This document shows, piece after piece, positions 11,351 through 22,592 of a stretch of 64,000 bases of DNA; within the stretch, counting starts at the first letter, position 1, and every line of letters starts with the position of its first letter. The notes below the pieces were generated by a model. That model made no database searches and was not told where the DNA came from. It was given only the letters and a program-made list of their open reading frames with translations. Origin of the DNA: Anticarsia gemmatalis (lineage: Eukaryota; Arthropoda; Insecta; Lepidoptera; Erebidae). Position numbers and translations under genes: made by a program. The stretch is taken from contig NC_134763.1 in assembly GCF_050436995.1 (NCBI RefSeq), forward strand, positions 10,907,001 to 10,971,000, in the 5' to 3' direction.

Positions 11351-11830
11351 TTTGATTTCAACAAAAAACAGTAAAATTTTAATGCCACAAAAATTTTATA
11401 ATAAGCAACAAGATTGGTTCAAATGATGATAAAGACTTATAAGAAAATATCTTATGACTTTGTACATGCTTATAATAAAAGTTACTAGAATTAACATGTC
11501 AATATTTACCTCAATTCATTCACTTAATAAAGTAACACAGAAAACGGGTCTAAAAAATAAATTCAAAATCACCTCCTTTAATACATTCAAGCCTTATACG
11601 GAGCCTTTAACGAGAAAATATCTTCAATACGTGATGTAATCAACGAACTAACAAGCCAGGTAAATTCCACGTTTCTGATAAAAAATGTTTCTTTACAACT
11701 TTTTCCTTCAAGATCTGATGAATCTGTTGAAAGGCATTTTGGTTTTAATTTGCAACACCTGTCGAAATTTTTATTGAAATTTAATATGCTTGAAATTAAA
11801 TTGCTTCTTGATATTGTAGTTGACAGGTCT
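11351..11830. other. Unassigned AT-rich DNA
   Basis: Nothing recognised. Confidence 0.5.
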
Positions 11831-11833
11831 TCT

Positions 11834-11871
11834 TATATATATATATATATATAGTATCTATCTATCTATCT
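11834..11871. repeat. Compound TA and CTAT microsatellite
   Basis: About ten TA units are followed by three or four CTAT units. Confidence 0.85.
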
Positions 11872-11939
11872 GCGGTACCTCATTTAATAATGAATGATTA
11901 TTTTTATGGTAAATAGTTATTTAATACATACATTATATC

Positions 11940-12000
11940 GAAGGTAAGACCCGAAGGTGTAGGCAGAGGCGTATGAAATGCACCATGACATACAATACAT
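11940..12000 (-). repeat. 3' fragment of tRNA-derived SINE family 2
   Basis: The words 'acccgaaggtgtaggcagag' and 'gtatgaaatgcaccatgac' are the reverse complement of the 3' half of a common lepidopteran SINE, whose fuller copy is at 39336-39585. The tRNA head is absent. Confidence 0.5.
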
Positions 12001-12837
12001 TCGAGTTCACGGAAAAATCAGGGCAAAACCGCCATTTTTCGGCGATGGCGTCCAACACGACATGTAATTATCACAATCAAGCTCACCAAATCACCATACG
12101 AGTACAGTTGCCAATCTCAAAATTGCCGCAAACTTGCCAATTGTATATTAAACCCCACATTATCAGCAATACAGGCCTAACTTATTGCAATATTCACACT
12201 TAGTTTTTTTTCTGAACGCTTCGATAAATATGTTAATGCAAGGTTATCGTAAATGGTTCCCTTGGGGCTATTACAGAGATGCATTTAGTTTAAGGCCGTT
12301 TTGCGTGGTATAAATTACATGGCACGTCAACATAAATATCGGCTATTGGGGAGAAAATATTATTAATAGTGACAATTTGTTTCCCAATAATAGTGGCGAA
12401 TAAATTTTACAGTTAATGCTTGGAGATTGGTGTTTTTGGGTAGCCAGGTGGTCGGTTTTTTAAACTTGTAATTTGATTAAGTGAAATTCACTTTGATGTG
12501 AGCTGTTATAACGGTAGAAATTTTAAGACGAAAAATTTTGTTTTTTTTAACTCGATTAGTCGTGCTTAATTTTTTGTGGTATTATAGAAAAAAACAGTTA
12601 GTGTTGAACGAGTTTAGCTAGTAGCCTAACCAGAATCTAACAATATTATTGCTCTCACGAAAACTAGATAACACTTTACCAAACTTCATAAAATACTTCT
12701 AATCTGCGCTATAAAACGTGGTCATCATCTCTGCAACGCCACAAAACTTTCCTACTTATAAATTAGGAACGTATAAAATAATCTCCTTCATCTAATCCAA
12801 TGGCGGACTCTACAAGAACTATTTAATAGACTAAGAC
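12001..12837. other. Unassigned AT-rich DNA
   Basis: No gene recognised. The 76-codon frame 11973-12203 starts inside the SINE fragment and is not supported. Confidence 0.45.
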
Positions 12838-13035
12838 TTGGCCGTCGAGTTTTTCCGAATGGGATACTACATCCGGTTTCCGGGCGTCGCTCGTACCGGA
12901 AGTTTGTCCGGGGTGAGGCGGGGAGGGGAGTGGAGATTTCCGGTGACGTCACTGTCCTTGGTTCTGCGGCAAAGCCTTCGATTTTTTTTATATTTGGTGT
13001 TAAGTTTCTGTTCTAATGGATTTTGTTGATAGATA
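12838..13035. promoter_or_regulatory. GC-rich patch with CRE and ETS-type motifs
   Basis: The patch is much richer in G+C than its neighbours. It contains CCGGTTTCCGG at 12873-12883 (also at 30056-30066), CCGGAAGT at 12896-12903 and a perfect CRE palindrome TGACGTCA at 12944-12951. Overlapping open frames exist on both strands (12838-13029 plus, 12867-13070 minus), so coding cannot be assigned. A promoter or enhancer is possible; an old GC-rich transposon remnant is the alternative. Confidence 0.3.
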
Positions 13036-14030
13036 TAGTTGAGTAGTTGAAAATGGGGGAACGAGGTCACGGTGATTGATGCTGATATTTTTTTATCTTA
13101 TAAATATTGTTTTTTGCCTTGCCCTTTGCCTTTTTCTTAAAGGGATGACTTCTCCCGTACAATTCAAAGTCTGCGACACTAACGATAAACTTAAAAGTTT
13201 TGCCTAGTTTATGCTAGTTTTATTTATTTTGTGATAGATTTTATCACGTTTCGTTTATATTTTTTGAGAATAAAAATTTACCCGATTTTATATAGACATA
13301 CTAAAAATACAACAATCATAAAAATATAGAAATCCTTAAAATTATTTTTGGAATACTCCCTCTAAATTACATGATTCATTCAGAATCCATTTCATAATCA
13401 CTTTCAAAATATCGTCAGAATAATTAAAATAGATTTGAAACTATTTATTAAAGTTAATTAACTAATTATAGTTAGAACTAGTTCGATCAACAGTTTAGTG
13501 TAACATTATAATTAAAATATAAATGCAGTAATGTTCATGACAGTTTAAACTTTAACCAAATAATTTTAGTTTAATAGTTTATTACAATATTAATTTTAAA
13601 TACGATCACAATACGATTATTTGTAAGTATGCAGAAAAAATCATTTTCTAAGCATTGAATTTACATCAATATCAATTTAATGCTTAGAAAATTAAATTTT
13701 TTCTTAACTGACTTCTGAAGTTGTGCAAACAAACAGGCCTTGGCTAAGCTTAGAAACTTCATAAAGTACTGAAAAGTAATCCAAGTGTAGTTGTAATCAA
13801 ATTACCAAAACACTCTATACTTTAGTGACTGTCCAATAGCAATAGCGTAGCGCACTTTAAATAAAAAAAAACAGCAGTATTAACATCTTAAGTATTTTGT
13901 TACACTCCCCATCAAAATTTCAACTAGAATTCTTAAAACCACATGCTGTCGAATATAATCGATAAATTTTCAAATTATGTTATTGTAGAAACTCATAGCT
14001 ACAAGCTACAATCACACATGATATATTATA
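13036..14030. other. Unassigned AT-rich DNA with one foldback
   Basis: Nothing was recognised apart from the inverted repeat at 13633-13703. Confidence 0.45.
13633..13703. repeat. Foldback element, about 28-bp arms
   Basis: The left arm has 'attttctaagcattgaatt' and the right arm its near-perfect complement 'aatttaatgcttagaaaat', extended by poly-A and poly-T ends. The loop is short, about 13 bases. It could be a tiny MITE. Confidence 0.55.
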
Positions 14031-14251
14031 CTAGCTGACTCGCGCAACTTCCCTTACGTCACATAAGAGAGAATGCTACTCCGCTCGTAATGGCCGCAGC
14101 GTGATGTTATATAGCCTAAAGCCTTCCTCGATAAATGGAATATTCAATACAAAACGATTTTTTCTATTCGAACCAGAAGTTCCTGAGATTAGCGTCTTCA
14201 AACAAACAAACAAACAATAAAGCTCTTCAATCTTTTTAATATTAGTATAGA
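14031..14251 (-). mobile_element. Non-autonomous Helitron (family H1), internally deleted
   Basis: CTAG at 14031-14034 is preceded by A. The minus-strand start TCTATACTAATATTAAAAAG is at 14251, followed by host T. Compared with the copies at 41505 and 53297 it lacks about 37 bp after 'agagagaatg'. The minus-strand frame 14076-14258 lies within it and is not a gene. Confidence 0.8.
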
Positions 14252-14712
14252 TTAACATTAATCACTCAAACATTTTTACTAGATACTACCCAAGCGTATG
14301 ATCCAACAAACTCAACGGTCATTAAAAACAAAACTACTAGCAAAACGTCTAACTTGGCGGAATCCTTGTCGGACTCTTAGAACTTCAGTGTAGTAATTGG
14401 AAACGTATTGGCTACGAACAGGCATGTCAATAAATCTCGTATTCCGTTCACCTATTGGACTTGGGTCTTGTGTCAGTTGGTCTGTAATTGTGTGTTGTTT
14501 GGAAATGTTTATTTGTCAGTGTTAGCTATCAAGGTTGAATCTAATTTGAGCTTTTAGGCTCAGATTGAACGGATTGATTGATAGTTACGTGATGTATTTG
14601 AATAAAGGTTACAATCTTCAATTAGTACGTTTGCAATTTTTGTTTTTTTTTTGGTCACTATCGAATTATTCCAATAGCAATGTGATATACAACTACAAAT
14701 AAGTCAAAACCT
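14252..14712. other. Unassigned DNA
   Basis: Nothing recognised. Confidence 0.45.
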
Positions 14713-14860
14713 GTAGCACGATTCTCTACTATTTGAACCATCGAGTATCGATAGCTTGACATTTAGAATGTACTGCCAAAATAGTTTCCACGACGCCCGC
14801 TAGAGGCGCTGGGCCGAATGTCATACGAGTTCAACATTTTTCGATAGCTAGCCGGTTAGC
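14713..14860 (+). mobile_element. Family A MITE, 3' truncated
   Basis: The 5' end GTAGCACGATTCTCTACT is intact, and the core 'catcgagtatcgatagcttg', 'cgacgcccgctagaggcgct' and 'cgatagctagccggtt' follows. The 3' terminal repeat is missing. It is among the best preserved cores in the window. Confidence 0.7.
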
Positions 14861-16036
14861 CAAATAACGGAAGTACCTAATTATATAAAAGGATAAGATT
14901 TTGATATTTTTGATGATAATTTATGAGTAATTCAAATTACTCATACATTTTTTACTAAATCTATTACAATATCCAAGAAGCAACCAACATTTTCAATCCC
15001 AACCAATCAGTTAGAAGCAAAACAACATGTCAAAATAAAAACGGCAAACTTTAAAAGTTCAGATCAAGTTTTTGCTCATACGAGTAACAACTTGAACGTC
15101 CTGGTTTCATTCAACTCGTTATACGCTGCCGGGACATATGACTGGAGTTTAGTCCAAGTTTTAAAATTACCAGCGAGACGGAGTTCTGAGGCGTGATTGG
15201 TTTTTTGGTGTACGTTCGTTGAAGATTAAGGAATGATTTGGTGAATTTTATAATGTGATATTTAAGATTAAAATGTTCTTATTTATTTAGGAAAAGAAAA
15301 CAATTACACACCTAAAGTTTCAGTTTCTTATATTATAAGTCTATACCTACCTGACTAAAGATTTCTTAGCCTCTCCAAATGTTATTATTTCTGATTTTTT
15401 TTATAAAAGACAACTCGCGTATTTAGATTTGCTCTTGTGTCGCGACGACTTTTACGAACAAACAAACAACAGACACAAAGTACACAACTACTCACAGCGT
15501 ATTGTGTAATTACTTAAGTCTCAATAACAACATAATTTTTTAGTAGATATAGGTTTGCTGTATTGACTGTATTGGGGCTTTGACGACATTATAATGTTCA
15601 ACTTAAACTTATTATAATAATAATTATAATTTATTTTAAAACTCAAAACCAAAAAAAAACTTGCCAAATATTTACCCCAAAAAAACTTTTTAAGCCTCTT
15701 CCTCTAGGGATTTAAGAATATTCAACCAAAAAACGGAATGGTTTATTTAACTCGGCTCCATGTGCCCACAAGGTCCTATCATAGGTTGAAACTAAGTCCG
15801 TAGTTCTAATTAATCCGAGTGAGTCCCCCGCGACCGGAAAATTGGTTCCGCAGAAGTTTTTCCATTTGAAATTGTAAGAAGGTGGCCATGCTAATTTTCT
15901 TTTGATTGCCTTTTCCTAGATGTTTTCTCAACTTTTGATTAGTGAATCCTTTTAAATGAGAATTGTTGGCTTAGGAAAATAGTTCTTTTTGCATTTAATA
16001 TTTATTTTTATTGTGTACTATTTTAATTTATTATTC
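14861..16036. other. Unassigned DNA with a balanced patch
   Basis: Mostly AT-rich. The segment at about 15730-15870 is less AT-rich and non-repetitive ('ctcggctccatgtgcccac', 'cccccgcgaccggaaaattg'), a candidate conserved non-coding element. Confidence 0.4.
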
Positions 16037-16040
16037 GTAT

Positions 16041-16200
16041 GGTTAGTGGTCAACCTAGTGTCAAAATTGATCAAGCAGCCTAAAAGCCTTTGACGTGGCT
16101 TAACGACAGCAATCTAAATGAACACGACCTGAACAGATTTTATACGCCATCCAGAAACGAAGACGCTCAATTCAAATAATACTATGCGGCCACCCATCTA
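16041..16200 (-). mobile_element. 5S-derived SINE, 5' truncated, minus strand
   Basis: On the minus strand it contains 'gatgggtggccgcatag', then 'cgttaagccacgtcaaagg', then 'gacactaggttgaccactaa', matching the body of the copy at 28922. The first half of the 5S-like head, including the A box, is lost or strongly diverged beyond 16200. It is a dead copy. Confidence 0.6.
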
Positions 16201-16635
16201 CAGAACATACCAGACTGTCCAGTGAGCTCAAAATAATTTTCTTAAATTGACCTAAGAATAAAAATATAGTTATTATATCCCATTAAAATTAAACTTGGTG
16301 TCTAAACCAGAAACTTTTTCAGGTTTGTCTATCAGTAATTTTTAAGTCCGTAAAGTCTTTCAAATATAAAACATGTTACTTTTAGTAAAAGTACACCACA
16401 AAAAGCGTAAACTTTATAAAAATATTTTGATCTAGTACTAAAGATGTTTGAACATCTGGTAAGTAAAATGGAAGCATTAAACGCCAAGTAATCCGTAAAT
16501 AAATTAATTTTAATGTGGTCTGAAAATTTACGCGTCTGAAGTAGCTCGGTAAGATGTTTGTCGTTATGAAAACGTTTATTATGTTTTCAGGAGACTATTA
16601 TTATTGTGGTTTTGCAGTACGGTGAATATTATACA
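16201..16635. other. Unassigned AT-rich DNA
   Basis: Nothing recognised. Confidence 0.45.
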
Positions 16636-16846
16636 TCCTACTATTATTATAAATGCGAAAGTTTGTGAGAATGTATGTATGTTTGTTACTCTTTCAAGCA
16701 AATACTACAGAACCGATTATGATGAAATTTGGTATATAAATAGCTGAAGACCCAAAAAAACACTACTTTTTATCCCAGAGTTCCCGAGGGATCGGGATTT
16801 ACACGGGACGGGCTTCCACGCGGACGAAGTCGCGGACGGCCTGTAG
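16636..16846 (+). mobile_element. Non-autonomous Helitron (family H2)
   Basis: It begins TCCTACTATTATTATAAATG and has the family words 'gcgaaagtttgtgagaatg' and 'tgatgaaatttggtatat'. Near its end is a hairpin (CCGCG/CGCGG stem around GACGAAGT-like loop), about 10 bases before CTGTAG, a mutated CTAG-type terminus, then T. Length 211 bp, non-coding. A second copy is at 54456-54670 and a hybrid at 26565-27022. Confidence 0.75.
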
Positions 16847-17540
16847 TATTCATATAATTATGATTTTATATTATAGTTCTAATATTACCTAGTTAGTCTG
16901 TCTGCAACCTGCTTGCGATGTATAATGCAGTATTGTTCGGTCAATGCACGCAAAATTTATATTGAGGGGGCCAGGAGTCACGATGCTCAGTAGTGAGGGA
17001 AACGATAGAAGAGAGCCAAAGAGAAATTTTGAGTTGTGTATTTTGAAATTTGTAAAAGAAAGAGAAATTAATGTTTATCACTCACGTGGTCATAACTAAT
17101 ACTAACTATAATGAAGTATTTTAAAGTGAAGTATTCTAAGTAAGCAATAAAGACAACAAATACATGCAAAAATACCATTTCATTAAAATATTTTTAATTA
17201 AATGTTAGAATATTAATACTCTAAACATAATCTAACCAACAATATCAAATATCGATGTAAACTAATATAGCCAGTAATTTCTGGAATCAAATTATCCGGG
17301 TTTGATAATTGGGATCGAATTCGAGCTAAACAGTACATTTAATTATACGCAACAATGTAACTAACTCTAAATAACGCGATATCGCTAATCATACGTCGAT
17401 CGCTCGGTGACAGAAACATTAACGCGTGACCAAATAACGTTTGAAATGTAATTAAGGGTTTGAAAAGACGAGGCAGATAGTTTGCTGCAAATTTTCTGCT
17501 AGAACTTAGTATGCGACAAGAATAGATAGCATTATTTTCA
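16847..17540. other. Unassigned AT-rich DNA
   Basis: Nothing recognised. Confidence 0.45.
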
Positions 17541-17712
17541 AGGTTCCGTTGCCAAAAGTTAAAAACGGAACCCTATTACTAAGACTTCGCTGTCTGTCTG
17601 CCAACATGCTATATTTCATGAACCGTTAGACAATTGAACTTTTCATAACTGATAATTTTTGTAATTTTTGTAGTAAATACGGAGCTCCCATACAACAAGT
17701 GTGATTTTTTTT
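17541..17712 (+). repeat. Dispersed 'aggttccgt...ggaaccctattactaag' repeat
   Basis: The words 'ggttccgttgcc', 'ggaaccctattactaagac', 'ctgtctgtctgcc', 'catgaaccgttagacaattg' and 'ggagctcccatacaacaag' occur in the order of a dispersed repeat common in lepidopteran genomes. It is non-coding here. Its class cannot be fixed from one copy. Confidence 0.5.
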
Positions 17713-17855
17713 ATCCAAATTGGTTGGTTTTTTATTTTATACTTCGCAAAGTGAAAAAGCGATATATTTCAGAATAGAAATTACGTAGCATTTTCAGTTC
17801 TAAGATTATATGTAATGATTATGTAATGTCATAATTTTAAGCCTTTTTTATTTGT

Positions 17856-18110
17856 GTGGAGATCTACTTAACTGTAAGTATGAGTTTCTTGTTAACAGTA
17901 GGCTCTCACCACTGTAACCACTGCGATAAAAGCATGTTAATTCATCCTGAATTAAAACACGGTATAAGGCGTAGTTTTCACTGCACCAACATGTGGCGCG
18001 ACTGTGGTTTTGTTGCATTTCGACCGAATACCACTAACCGAATTGGCTGCTTTGCGTTAATTTTCCACCAATGCATTAACCAACGCACCGTGTGGCTATC
18101 GAAAACGTAA
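17856..18110 (+). CDS. Small zinc-ribbon-like ORF resembling phage Ogr/Delta activators
   Basis: An 84-codon frame begins at GTG. Internal ATG codons at 17880 (codon 9) and later are alternative starts. It has cysteines at 20, 23, 43 and 50 (C-x2-C-x19-C-x6-C), with IRRSFHCTN before the second pair and CGFVAF after it. The Ogr/Delta-like family of P2-type phages has C-x2-C, about 22 residues, C-x4-C, an aromatic-x-C-x-N before the second pair and an F-x-x-F-like tail, so the resemblance is real but imperfect in spacing. Third-position G+C (about half) is above the AT-rich background. No promoter or neighbouring phage gene was seen. It could be a bacterial fragment, a host exon or chance; function is not established. 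Confidence 0.25.
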   Translation: MEIYLTVSMSFLLTVGSHHCNHCDKSMLIHPELKHGIRRSFHCTNMWRDCGFVAFRPNTTNRIGCFALIFHQCINQRTVWLSKT

Positions 18111-18592
18111 CGGATACAGCTACTACTATAGTTAACCTATAAGTATTTACACAGTTTACAAACAGTGTTACTACAGCAGAAACTTAGCCAATAAGTTTAA
18201 GCTTGGTCTGATTATGGGCTTTTAAAAAATGGTTAATGTACTCATGTCCAAAAAATAAAAGTCTGAAAACTAGAGTGATTTATTGCAACATGTAATAGAA
18301 ATTACTTATTTCCTTTCCTTTTTCCTGGCTGCTACTTACACATGAAACATAATTTTTAAACGTTCAACTTACCTTTGGCTAAGCAAACAGTTTGCCACAT
18401 ATTATTTGTTAAGCTCAAATAAATCTTAATACAGATTTTATGGTCATTGTGTTTGTATCGTAAAGTAAGATCGGATTAGAGATACGTTTGCTGTGATGTA
18501 TGTGTTTATGTTTACGTTCCATTGATTCAGGTGTGACGCTCTGATAGTATTAGGTCTAGAAATGATCTAGATTTATTGCGGATGTATTAAGT
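18111..18592. other. Unassigned AT-rich DNA between the small ORF and the LINE
   Basis: Nothing recognised. Confidence 0.4.
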
Positions 18593-20513
18593 TCATGTAT
18601 AAGTCATAAATCATAAATCATAAATCATTTATTGTTTGCTGAAACACTGTTACAAAGATGTTACATAATATAGGTATACAGTTCCAAGTGTTCGTACCAT
18701 GTGGCATGCAAAATAAAATAAGATTATAAAAAATTTATAAATAAAAATAAAAATTGCACGACTTATTTATAATAATTTTGATTATAGAATTAATGAGAAT
18801 GAATTAAATTATATACCAGATAACATAATAAGAATTAATGAAATATTATAACAAACAACATAATATGGAATTGATGAGATATTATTTAACAACATTGATA
18901 ACATTGACAATATTGATAGAAGCTAACTTGGGATTAAATGATCAATTTATTTAAATATACATTAATTATCTAATTTGTCATTCAGATATTCAGATAAGTG
19001 GTAATAACATTTTTCTACTAAAAATTGTTTTAATTTTATTTTAAATTGCGTAACATTCAATGTCTTTATATATTTGGGTACTTTATTGTAGATTATGGGA
19101 GCCATGTGAAATATACTTTTTTGCATTAGAGCAGTATTTGTTTTGCGCATACATAAACGGTATGTGTCGCGTTGCAGTCTATTAGATGCTTTTGAAGCTA
19201 AAGTAAATAAATTTAGGTTTTGCCTGACAAACACTGCAGCTTCATATATATAAAGGCATGGTAAAGGTAAGATTTTATATTTTATAAAAAATGGCTTGCA
19301 TGATTCTATTGTTTGTAGCCCAAACACAGCTCTGATGCACCTCTTTTGTGCCTTAAAAACAAAGTCTCTGTCTGTGGAATTTCCCCAGAAGATCACACCA
19401 TACCTAAGGACTGAAGACACGAGACCATGGTATGCAGTTAAGGCCGTGTCCACGCTTGAAATTTGAGCTAATTGATGGAGTGCATACACTGATCTACTTA
19501 TTCTTTTGCATAAGTGTTCTACATGTGTTTTCCAATTTAGCTTGTCATCAGTTGTTAGGCCCAGAAATTTTGTGGACTGTACAACCCTTACTGGTTCTCC
19601 CTTGTAGAGAACGTTAGGCGTAGATGCGTTTACACGTTGACTAAAATGTATTATATTTGTTTTGCCAATGTTAGCTTTTAAATTATTTGCATCTAGCCAT
19701 TTAATGATGTCACTTAGGGTGTTATTAATGTCATCCTCATAAGTTTGTTTATTAGTACATTTAATAACCGCAGTACTATCGTCTGCAAAGAGTGATAAGG
19801 GATTAGGCGTTGCTTTTGGAAGATCATTTATATAAATGATGAATAACAAAGGGGCTAAGACACTTCCTTGAGGTACGCCATAAAGTACTGTACGTGCTTT
19901 CGACATATAGGTGTTTTCTTCTTTTGTTTTTGGATCAATTTTAGTGAGTTTGGTATACTGAGTTCTATTTTTAAGATAAGTTTCAATTAACTTTAGAATG
20001 TTGCCTCTAATCCCATATGTTTCAAGCTTATATAGTAAGATGTCATGGTCCACATAGTCAAAAGCTTGCGTCATATCCATAAATAAAGCGCAAACTTGAG
20101 ACCTTTTATCTACATTTGATGTTATTGTGTCTAAAAATTCAAAAATGGCTTGATTTATAGATTTATCTTGACGAAACCCCTTTTGTTCTCTCACTAAAAT
20201 ATCATTTTTCTCAAAATAACCGTTAAGGATATTATAAATAAATTTCTCGAAGATCTTGGAGAATACAGGTACCAAAGCAATAGGTCTATAGTTAACAATA
20301 TCCTCTTTGCTTTCTTTTTTATGGATAGGTTTTATAATTCCTATTTTTAATCTTTCTGGGAAGATACCTGATTCTATAGACAAATTCAGTATGTGGCTAA
20401 GAGGGGCACTTATATTTTCAGCTACATATTTAACAACCTTGGTACAGATATCGTCATACCCAACACTTGTGGTATTCTTTAGACCCCTTATTATTGAATA
20501 AAGTGCTTGCTGA
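18593..20513 (-). mobile_element. 5'-truncated CR1/Rex-like LINE
   Basis: The unit comprises the RT frame below, about 350 bp of AT-rich 3' untranslated DNA and a 3' tail of three to four 7-bp units (minus strand TGATTTA) near 18600-18632. A short tandem tail rather than poly-A is typical of the CR1/L2/Rex group. A possible 7-base target duplication, attaagt, flanks it at 18586-18592 and 20514-20520; if correct, these mark the insertion limits. The 5' part, including the expected AP-like endonuclease and any ORF1, is missing, so it would be dead on arrival. Confidence 0.7.
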
Positions 20514-20536
20514 ATTAAGTGATTGCTGAATTGCAA
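18962..20536 (-). CDS. LINE reverse transcriptase, N-terminally truncated
   Basis: The frame is 524 codons without stop or frameshift, ending LNDKLDN. The nominal first codon is TTG, and about the first 8 codons probably lie in flanking DNA, so this is not a native start. RT landmarks in order are NYRPIAL at residues 82-88, KGFR at 119-122, the FMDMTQAFD block with its catalytic Asp at 152-160, YGVPQGSVLAPLLF at 219-232 and the FADD box at 250-253, which holds the other two catalytic Asp. The C-terminal region has the usual W(G)-x-QKRCIRA helix. The product would copy the element's RNA at a nicked target. The endonuclease is absent. An intact frame implies fairly recent insertion. Confidence 0.9.
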   Translation of the reverse strand: MQFSNHLIQQALYSIIRGLKNTTSVGYDDICTKVVKYVAENISAPLSHILNLSIESGIFPERLKIGIIKPIHKKESKEDIVNYRPIALVPVFSKIFEKFIYNILNGYFEKNDILVREQKGFRQDKSINQAIFEFLDTITSNVDKRSQVCALFMDMTQAFDYVDHDILLYKLETYGIRGNILKLIETYLKNRTQYTKLTKIDPKTKEENTYMSKARTVLYGVPQGSVLAPLLFIIYINDLPKATPNPLSLFADDSTAVIKCTNKQTYEDDINNTLSDIIKWLDANNLKANIGKTNIIHFSQRVNASTPNVLYKGEPVRVVQSTKFLGLTTDDKLNWKTHVEHLCKRISRSVYALHQLAQISSVDTALTAYHGLVSSVLRYGVIFWGNSTDRDFVFKAQKRCIRAVFGLQTIESCKPFFIKYKILPLPCLYIYEAAVFVRQNLNLFTLASKASNRLQRDTYRLCMRKTNTALMQKSIFHMAPIIYNKVPKYIKTLNVTQFKIKLKQFLVEKCYYHLSEYLNDKLDN

Positions 20537-20539
20537 GTA

Positions 20540-20794
20540 AATGAATAATGTTATTATGATAATTCAGAAATGGGAAGCAATTTATTTATTCATATTTTTA
20601 TTAATAAATTAGCAATTGATTTTGAAGTAGGAATTGTTTGGAAAGTTTTGATGTTTTGCAAAAACCTATAGCTATATTATTTCACCACAAGTCTGCCCAT
20701 GTCCATCAGAAAAAGAAATAGGAGATAGAATATCGCATGCAGAATTGTCCTAGACAGAGCGACTAAGCCAAAAATGCTTAAGAAATAGGTATCT
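20540..20794. other. Unassigned DNA
   Basis: Nothing recognised. Confidence 0.4.
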
Positions 20795-20955
20795 TTACGA
20801 AATGAGGGAGAGGCTTGACTTTGAGTCCACCACGCTGGACAAGTGCGGCTTGGGGACTTTGCAATTATTCAAGAACTGTGTAAAGATCTTTCAAGGATGT
20901 AAGGTTCCATCACGATGTTTTCCTTCACCTATAGAACAAGTGAATTATTTTTTAA
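20795..20955 (+). repeat. Dispersed repeat family C, good copy
   Basis: It contains in order 'aatgagggagaggcttgac', 'gagtccaccacgctggac', 'gtgcggcttggggactttgc', 'caaggatgtaaggttcc' and 'cacgatgttttccttcacc'. This is the longest family C copy here. The 66-codon frame at 20802-21002 is a shadow of the repeat. Confidence 0.6.
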
Positions 20956-21914
20956 AGCTTTCAACAACATTATTAAAACATACAAACATGACATGTTGCT
21001 AAACACCAAAACCCAACATCAAACTTATCTAAATTCAAAGTAATAGTTCTAATTTCCCCAAACAGTTTAATAAAGCATAGCCAAATAGATTCTATTCTAT
21101 GGCGCGGCAATTTCCTAGTGTTGACTTTACAGGAGTTAATTAATTTAACTCGTGGTTTCGAAGTAAATATGGACGGAGATGTTTATGTGCTTAGTTATCT
21201 AGTTATTTGAAGGACGTCTATTTCTGAATGGAAAGGAGAAACGTGATATACTGATGGTAATTTAATATTGTGGCTTGTAGAAGGGAAAAATAGTTATACC
21301 AGAATACAGAACATACAGAATAAATTTGTCATATCGACAAATTTTGTATTAATAACTGTTGAGCTATAAAAAAGAGATAACTGTGTGTAAAAAATAAAAT
21401 TATATGAGAAAATGTTACCATTAGTATTTAAAGCATAATAATAATTAATACTAGATTACAATCAATACAGGTTTTTATAAATAGGTACATATTTGTTTAA
21501 GACACGCCACCATCGATAATGAAAGTAGACGTGCATAATAATCAATTTACGAATGAGTAATTTACATAGGTACTCCGAAACTTTTGTAATATGACTGACC
21601 GACACTGAATATCGTTAACATCAAATACAACTTACACTCCAGTTTCCTATAAACCATCACACATAATAAGATCAAATTCCAGACTAAATCTAAAACAAAG
21701 TAGGAAAATGAGGGAAAAATCCAAAAAGTCGTACAAACCATTCGTCATTGTCAAAGAAACGTCAAATTAGTACAAAAAGGAGTGATGGAATCTAAGTATT
21801 GATTGGTAACATCATCCATCATTGAATGGTTATGTCCGTTTTACACCTATGTTTGAAAACACGTGATAAGAAATGCGTAATATGGAAGAGAATCTTATAA
21901 GCCTGTGAAGAAAG
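20956..21914. other. Unassigned AT-rich DNA
   Basis: Nothing recognised, apart from a short inverted repeat near 21324-21344 (aatttgtc / gacaaatt). Confidence 0.45.
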
Positions 21915-22031
21915 TGTGAGGTGTTGTTTCGGACCTGGTTGTACTTTGTGTTCGTTGTTTGTATGTTTGTAAAAGTCTCTGTAGCTTAAGAGTAATTCTA
22001 AGTGCGGGAGTGCGTCTTTAAAAAAAAAAAT
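21915..22031 (+). repeat. 3' half of a tRNA-derived SINE with A tail
   Basis: It reads 'gtttcggacctgg', 'gttcgttgtttgtatgttt', 'aagagtaattctaagtgcgg' and then a run of A. It aligns closely with the 3' half of the SINE at 55972-56197. The tRNA-like head is missing. Confidence 0.65.
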
Positions 22032-22067
22032 TGAATGCCATTGCATTATTATTGTTTTATTGCCTTC

Positions 22068-22140
22068 CTCCCGATTGAGCCAAGAGCTAGCTAGCATTGA
22101 GTCTACCACGCTGGACACCTGCGGGTTTGGGAATTCTCAA
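22068..22140 (+). repeat. Dispersed repeat family C fragment
   Basis: Contains 'gagtctaccacgctggacac' and 'gcgggtttgggaattctc'. The 115-codon frame at 22060-22407 begins in it and is not supported as a gene. Confidence 0.5.
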
Positions 22141-22592
22141 GAAATAAAATGTTGTCATCAAATGTCTATCAATTATTATCTTTTCATACAGGAAAAGACC
22201 ACAATTTCCCTACACCGAACTATGATCATACCCAAGGCTTCATGTAAGAGGATTTCACGTACGTATATAAACCTTATTACGTATTTCCTTGCATTCACTT
22301 TGACCTTCAAGCTAAAATCCGACTTGTGTTATATCAACGTCACATTATTCTTATGCGTAGTGCGTGGCTTTATTTATTTTTGCCATTACGTTACCCTGTG
22401 TAGATAGATGTGGTCAGAAAGTTAGGTGTGAATAGTTTTTGGGATTGAGCAACAGTAACAAAAAATATCACTGAATTTATTGTTTTATGCTAAATAGAAT
22501 TAAATATTCTAAATAAGCTACCATTAGAAATAAAAAAAATAAAGTGAATCAAAATCTCTGTTAAATGATTCGGTTTTTCAGACACAAGAAAT

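Noticed and set aside
22060..22407. 115-codon frame
   Set aside because: Starts in a dispersed repeat (family C) and continues into AT-rich DNA without domain.
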